Origin: Actinomycetes bacterium
GTDB lineage: Bacteria; Actinomycetota; Actinomycetes; Actinomycetales; Cellulomonadaceae
Reading direction: 5' to 3'
Assembly: GCA_023432565.1 (NCBI GenBank)
Contig: JAEYUL010000020.1
Location: 1-10,443, forward strand
DNA length: 10,443 bases
Positions 7,771-10,443 of the stretch are shown here, in pieces. A model generated the notes under the pieces. The model saw only the letters and a program-made list of their open reading frames with translations. It had not been told where the DNA came from and made no database searches. Each line of letters starts with the position of its first letter. Within the stretch, counting starts at the first letter, position 1. The position numbers and the translations under genes are program-made.

Positions 7771-8431
7771 GCTTGCCCCCTTGGTGTACGGCGGTCACGA
7801 CTCGGGTGGGCTCGACGCCGTCGAGCGTCGACACCTCTCGCACCTCGACCGCGCCCACGTGCGCGCGCCGTGCGGCGCTGCGCCCCTTGTCGATCTCCTC
7901 CTGCGCGCGCTCGCCCTTGAGCGCCACCAGCGTCCCGCCGGGCCGGATCAGTGGCATCGCCCAGCCGTAGAGCTTGTCGAGCGCCGCGACGGCCCGCGTG
8001 GTCACCGCGTCCGCCTGGAGGTCGAGGGCCTCCTGGGCGCGCGCTCGCCTGACCTCGACGTTCGTGAGCCCGAGCGCGCCCACGACCTCGCTCAGCCAGT
8101 CGGTCCTGCGCTCCATCGGCTCAAGCAGCACCACGTGGGCGTCCGGCACCATCGCCGCCACCACCACGCCCGGAAGGCCGGCGCCGCTCCCGAGATCGAC
8201 GATCAGGCCGCTCGTCGGCAGGAACGGAACCGCCGCCGCAGAGTTGAGCAGGTGACGCTCCCACAGACGAGAGACCTCGCGCGGTCCGATCAGTCCTCTC
8301 AGCACGCCCTGGTCAGCGAGCATCTGGTGAAATCCGAGCACCGCAGGCCATGCCTGCCCGAAGAACTCGGGCAACCGGCTGTCACCGTCGAGCGGGTCGT
8401 GGAGCTCGGTGAGGTCGTCGCTGTTGCTCAC
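7760..8431 (-). CDS. rsmG: 16S rRNA (guanine-527-N7)-methyltransferase RsmG (GidB)
   Basis: A 223-residue SAM-dependent enzyme that methylates G527 of 16S rRNA; loss in other bacteria gives low-level streptomycin resistance. Visible family motifs are SRLWERHLLNS (54-64), the SAM-binding LIVDLGSGAGLPGVV (76-90), LLEPMERRTDWL (102-113) and VTTRAVAALDKL (143-154). The start is GTG 8431, chosen for GGAG (CTCC on the plus strand at 8441-8444) with 9 nt spacing; the frame continues to 8506, but those 25 residues would be translated across a parS site and have no family similarity. It heads the operon rsmG-parA-parB and its stop overlaps the parA start by 11 nt. In related genomes jag and yidC normally precede it; here a gene-free stretch does. 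Confidence 0.95.
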   Translation of the reverse strand: MSNSDDLTELHDPLDGDSRLPEFFGQAWPAVLGFHQMLADQGVLRGLIGPREVSRLWERHLLNSAAAVPFLPTSGLIVDLGSGAGLPGVVVAAMVPDAHVVLLEPMERRTDWLSEVVGALGLTNVEVRRARAQEALDLQADAVTTRAVAALDKLYGWAMPLIRPGGTLVALKGERAQEEIDKGRSAARRAHVGAVEVREVSTLDGVEPTRVVTAVHQGGKRVR

Positions 8432-8440
8432 GACGCCACA

Positions 8441-8444
8441 CTCC
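8441..8444 (-). promoter_or_regulatory. Ribosome binding site deciding the rsmG start
   Basis: GGAG on the minus strand lies 9 nt before GTG 8431 and touches parS site 2 (8445-8458). ParB bound there would sit over the 5' leader of the operon. Confidence 0.6.
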
Positions 8445-8458
8445 GTTCCACGTGAAAC
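8445..8458. promoter_or_regulatory. parS site 2, in the rsmG leader
   Basis: GTTCCACGTGAAAC differs from the canonical core GTTTCACGTGAAAC at one position. It lies just upstream of the rsmG ribosome site, so ParB binding could couple segregation and expression of rsmG-parA-parB. Confidence 0.88.
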
Positions 8459-9144
8459 CTCCACACGATTGCGTCGAGCGGCCACCCGGCTGCGCGAACG
8501 TCCCACCGTACCGGCTTGGCGGCCTCGCGTTCACGCTCACCCACACAACGGCCGCCCTAGTCTTCCTCGCCCCTCCTGGCGCCGTGTCGAAGCGTCGGAC
8601 TGGCGGCGTGCCACCCACAGTCGCGTAGCGCCACGGCACCAGTGACGCTCTCGAGGCGACCGACGCGCCGCACGCTCCCACCGAGGCCGGCAGTGGCGAG
8701 GCGGAGCATGCCTGGACGCTCTGGGGGCGTCCGCCGGAGTTGCGCTCCGACGCCATCGCGCACCTACCGGGCGACGGACTGCGCGGCCATTGTGACTGCG
8801 GTGCCGTCCAGGTTCTCACCCGTCCCTGGGGCGGCACTTCGCGGGCCTGCACACCTCGCGCACCGTGCCCGGCCCTGTCGGCTCACCCAGGCCCCTCACC
8901 CACGCCCCCAGCCTGCGGGAGCCGCCGCCAGATGACCTTGCGCTCGCTCGCCGGTCGCCACTGCCCGACGCGGTCACCCGGCACGCGTCTTCAGCAGGTC
9001 TGGCGTCGCGACCGCAGGTGCGGGCAGCACGAGCACGGTTCGGCTCACCCACCACCCGTTCTCCGCCATAGCGCGCACCCGCGCGGTCGACGCCGAGCCT
9101 TCACGGGTCCGGGCACGGCGCGGGGTAACCTCTCCCGCGCGCGC

Positions 9145-9182
9145 GGCTGCGAGGTCCAGCTCGCAGCCACCGCTTCGGCGGT
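9145..9182 (+). other. Two adjacent stable hairpins, the second with a TTCG tetraloop
   Basis: GGCTGCGAG (9145-9153) pairs perfectly with CTCGCAGCC (9160-9168) over a 6-nt loop. Immediately after, ACCGC (9169-9173) and GCGGT (9178-9182) close a TTCG loop, giving the extra-stable C-UUCG-G form in RNA. No T-tract follows in either direction. It could be a small structured RNA, a factor-assisted terminator or a DNA-level structure. Confidence 0.5.
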
Positions 9183-9250
9183 GCGCCGCGGCAGGTGCTG
9201 GGCATCGCAGACCCCCGCTGGGCCCCGATGGCGGCCAGCAGCCCGGCCCG

Positions 9251-9264
9251 GTCTCACGTGGAAC
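9251..9264. promoter_or_regulatory. parS-like site 3
   Basis: GTCTCACGTGGAAC keeps the central CACGTG and differs from the canonical parS core at two positions. It is the weakest of the five sites and lies in the gene-free interval. Confidence 0.7.
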
Positions 9265-9421
9265 ATTGCAGGGGCGCCAAGCCCTTCAGATCTGCCGCAG
9301 GCGGCGCAGTGGCGCACTCCCCCCTGCCGCTCGTGGCAGTCGCCGTCTCCGGGCTGAGGGACGCGCGCTCCGCGGCCGCGAGGGCACCCCAAGGAGTCAC
9401 ACTCCCCCGATACGCAGCCCG

Positions 9422-9437
9422 ACCAGGGCGCCCTGGT
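9422..9437. repeat. Perfect 16-bp palindrome abutting parS site 4
   Basis: ACCAGGGCGCCCTGGT is a perfect inverted repeat with no spacer. Its last two bases are shared with the first two of parS site 4. It could be the operator of another dimeric DNA-binding protein or an extension of the ParB complex. Confidence 0.6.
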
Positions 9438-9449
9438 TTCACGTGGAAC
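9436..9449. promoter_or_regulatory. parS site 4
   Basis: GTTTCACGTGGAAC has one mismatch to the canonical parS core. It is the same variant as site 2 read on the other strand. It lies 185 bp from site 3 and about 317 bp from site 5, centre to centre. Confidence 0.88.
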
Positions 9450-9613
9450 ATCTGCCCGCTGATCGACCCGCCCGACCTCAACTCACCCCCGAACTCGATG
9501 TGCCGCGGTTCGAGCTGCCGGAGCGCACCGCGCTCACGCAGGGCTGTGCGTTCGGGTTGCGAGCACAGGGCTCCGTGGACCTCCCTCCGCGAGCCCACGC
9601 GAGCGAGCGCCGT

Positions 9614-9646
9614 GAGCGACGCGCGGGGGAGCGACGCGCGTCCCCC
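9614..9646. repeat. 12-bp direct repeat with a GC hairpin
   Basis: GAGCGACGCGCG occurs at 9614-9625 and again at 9629-9640, 15 bp apart. The second copy forms the loop of a hairpin with GGGGGA (9625-9630) pairing to TCCCCC (9641-9646). No function is evident. Confidence 0.5.
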
Positions 9647-9751
9647 ACCCAGGGACGCATGCGGCTCACGCGAACCTCGGGAGGCCACGCGCTTGCAGAA
9701 ACCGCCACACCGCCATGGGCGGCATGGTGAGTGCGGGCCGACCTCCCTCCA

Positions 9752-9767
9752 TGTTCCACGTGGAACA
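9752..9767. promoter_or_regulatory. parS site 5 (perfect palindrome)
   Basis: TGTTCCACGTGGAACA is a perfect 16-bp palindrome matching the TGTTNCACGTGNAACA form of parS known from other bacteria. It lies 37 bp before the tandem repeat array. Confidence 0.93.
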
Positions 9768-9803
9768 TCCCTGCGGCGGCGGGTCGCGCCCCGACGGCTG
9801 CCT

Positions 9804-10037
9804 CCGCGCGCGGGCGTGGTGGTCGAGCGGTCACCCCCCGCGCGCGGGCTCGCACTCGACCAGACACGTCCCGCGCGCGGGCTCGCACCCAAGCAGTCAC
9901 CTCCCGCGCTCGATCGCACTCAAGCAGTCACCTCCCGCGCGCGGGCTCGCACTCGACCAGACACCTCCCCCCGCGGGCTCGCACTCAAGCAGTCACCTCC
10001 CGCGCTCGATCGCACGCGCTTCGACTCGTCCGGTCAC
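9804..10037. repeat. Tandem array of about 33-bp units with A-B-C higher-order pattern
   Basis: Seven units begin with CCGCGC or a close variant: a divergent first unit (9804-9837), then A (9838-9870, 33 bp), B (9871-9903, 33 bp), C (9904-9934, 31 bp), A (9935-9967, 33 bp), B (9968-9999, 32 bp) and a degenerate C (10000-10037). A units carry CTCGACCAGACAC; B and C carry CAAGCAGTCAC; C has CTCGATCGCAC where A and B have GGGCTCGCAC. The two A-B-C blocks imply duplication of a 97-bp segment after the monomers had diverged. Lengths of 31-34 bp break any reading frame, so it is not a coding repeat, and there are no unique spacers as in CRISPR. Confidence 0.88.
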
Positions 10038-10150
10038 CAGTCGGAGATTGTCAGCCCCGCCGAGCGGCGCCAGTGTGCACCGGACGGGACGGGCCTCCTG
10101 ACAGCCAACGTGGACAGCCTGTCGCCCCAGCGCCGACGACCGGACGTCAC

Positions 10151-10175
10151 GGTCGAGCGGTCGTCTCCCGCGCGC
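10151..10175. repeat. Detached copy of the array's first-unit motif
   Basis: These 25 bases match 9821-9845, the junction of the first two array units, at 22 positions: GGTCGAGCGGTC, a variable five bases, then CCGCGCGC. It ends 5 bp from the stop of the transposase gene. Confidence 0.6.
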
Positions 10176-10180
10176 AGCCC

Positions 10181-10441
10181 TCAAGGCCTGGTCAAGTCCC
10201 CGGGCGTGGTGTGTGACGGCTTCCGCGTGATCTTCGATCGTTCGGCGCTGAGCGCGGGGAGCTGGGGGTGGGTCACCTCCTGGGGGTCGGGGACGGCGGT
10301 GAGCCGGGACCGGCCTAGGACGTCCAGTGCGAGGTAGCGGCGTCCTTCTGCCCATTCATCGTGCTGCTCGGCCAGGACCGCGCCGACGAGTCGGATGATC
10401 GAGGTGCGGTCGGGGAAGATCCCGACGACGTCGGTGCGGCG
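10181..10441 (-). CDS. IS256-family (mutator) transposase, C-terminal part, cut by window edge
   Basis: Eighty-six residues ending at TGA 10181-10183, with the 5' part off the right edge. The block RRTDVVGIFPDR, then RLVGAVLAEQHDEWAEGRRYLALDVL, is the highly characteristic C-terminus of actinobacterial IS256/mutator DDE transposases, which move insertion sequences by a copy-and-paste circle mechanism. The DDE catalytic residues lie upstream, outside the window. After LPALSA the last 20 residues (AERSKITRKP...) have no family look and may be read-through past the normal end. No terminal inverted repeat or target duplication could be identified to the left, so whether the element is intact is unknown. 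Confidence 0.88.
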   Translation of the reverse strand, partial: RRTDVVGIFPDRTSIIRLVGAVLAEQHDEWAEGRRYLALDVLGRSRLTAVPDPQEVTHPQLPALSAERSKITRKPSHTTPGDLTRP

Positions 10442-10443
10442 GC

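Larger units (their letters stand above)
8432..10180. other. Gene-free interval carrying parS cluster and repeats
   Basis: No open frame in these 1.75 kb has a recognisable family, a good ribosome site or a composition like the flanking genes. Frames are long on both strands only because stops are rare in this GC-rich DNA. The interval holds parS sites 2-5, the hairpins at 9145-9182 and 9625-9646, a palindrome at 9422-9437, the tandem array at 9804-10037 and a short palindrome GACAG-C-CTGTC at 10113-10123. The rsmG-operon promoter should be near its left end; TACGGT on the minus strand, about 70 nt before the start, is a weak -10 candidate. I saw no tRNA, rRNA or jag remnant. Confidence 0.7.

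Noticed and set aside
6872..8455. 527-codon plus-strand open frame
   Set aside because: Antisense to parA and rsmG; Ser/Ala/Gly-rich with no recognisable domain.
8432..8506. Longer rsmG with a start at 8506
   Set aside because: The extra residues would be read across parS site 2, lack family similarity, and the GGAG-supported GTG at 8431 gives a normal-length protein.
8740..9357. Possible gene of 205 codons in the gap
   Set aside because: Composition is unlike the neighbouring genes, there is no start signal, and it runs through parS site 3 and the hairpins.
9804..10037. CRISPR array
   Set aside because: Units are contiguous variants of one another with no unique spacers, and no cas genes are in the window.
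9195..10337. Long open frame (380 codons) through the repeat array on the plus strand
   Set aside because: Array units of 31, 32, 33 and 34 bp shift the frame, the translated text is Arg/Ser/Pro filler, it crosses the transposase gene antisense, and there is no ribosome site or family likeness.

Overview
This looks like chromosomal DNA from a high-GC actinobacterium, most likely in or near the Cellulomonas group (Micrococcales). That placement rests on the very high GC content, the GTG starts, and a gene order that matches the origin-proximal region of such genomes: (murJ-associated membrane protein)-trxB-trxA-aminotransferase-ddl-like, then convergently parB-parA-rsmG. The genus is an inference; no search was run.

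Layout. Positions 2-913 hold the 3' part of a membrane protein with a C-terminal discoidin-like domain, cut by the left edge. trxB (1031-2026) and trxA (2023-2343) form an overlapping thioredoxin operon behind a very good match to an oxidative-stress sigma factor (SigR/SigH) promoter. A fold-type I PLP aminotransferase (2427-3767) and an ATP-grasp D-Ala-D-Ala-ligase-like gene (3829-4884) follow on the same strand. On the opposite strand rsmG (7760-8431), parA (6070-7770) and parB (4895-6073) form a tightly overlapping operon. ParA carries an unusually long acidic, probably disordered N-terminal extension, and a perfect parS site is translated inside it.

Positions 8432-10180 (about 1.75 kb) have no gene I can support. 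In the usual actinobacterial order, jag, yidC, rnpA, rpmH and dnaA would come here. Instead there are four further parS-like sites (five in the window), two sharp hairpins, a palindrome abutting one parS, a GGGGGA/TCCCCC hairpin with a 12-bp direct repeat, and a tandem array of about 33-bp units in a higher-order A-B-C, A-B-C pattern. At the right edge is the C-terminal 86 codons of an IS256-family (mutator) transposase on the minus strand.

How it works together. rsmG-parA-parB plus the parS cluster is the chromosome segregation module: ParB loads on parS and spreads, and ParA moves the origin region. The five sites over 2.6 kb probably form at least part of the centromere. The transposase and repeat array suggest that the rsmG-jag junction has been rearranged. 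The most notable items are the parS cluster with its embedded repeat array in the gene-free gap, the parS-encoding ParA extension, and the SigR-type promoter before trxBA. I did not find a convincing wholly new gene system.
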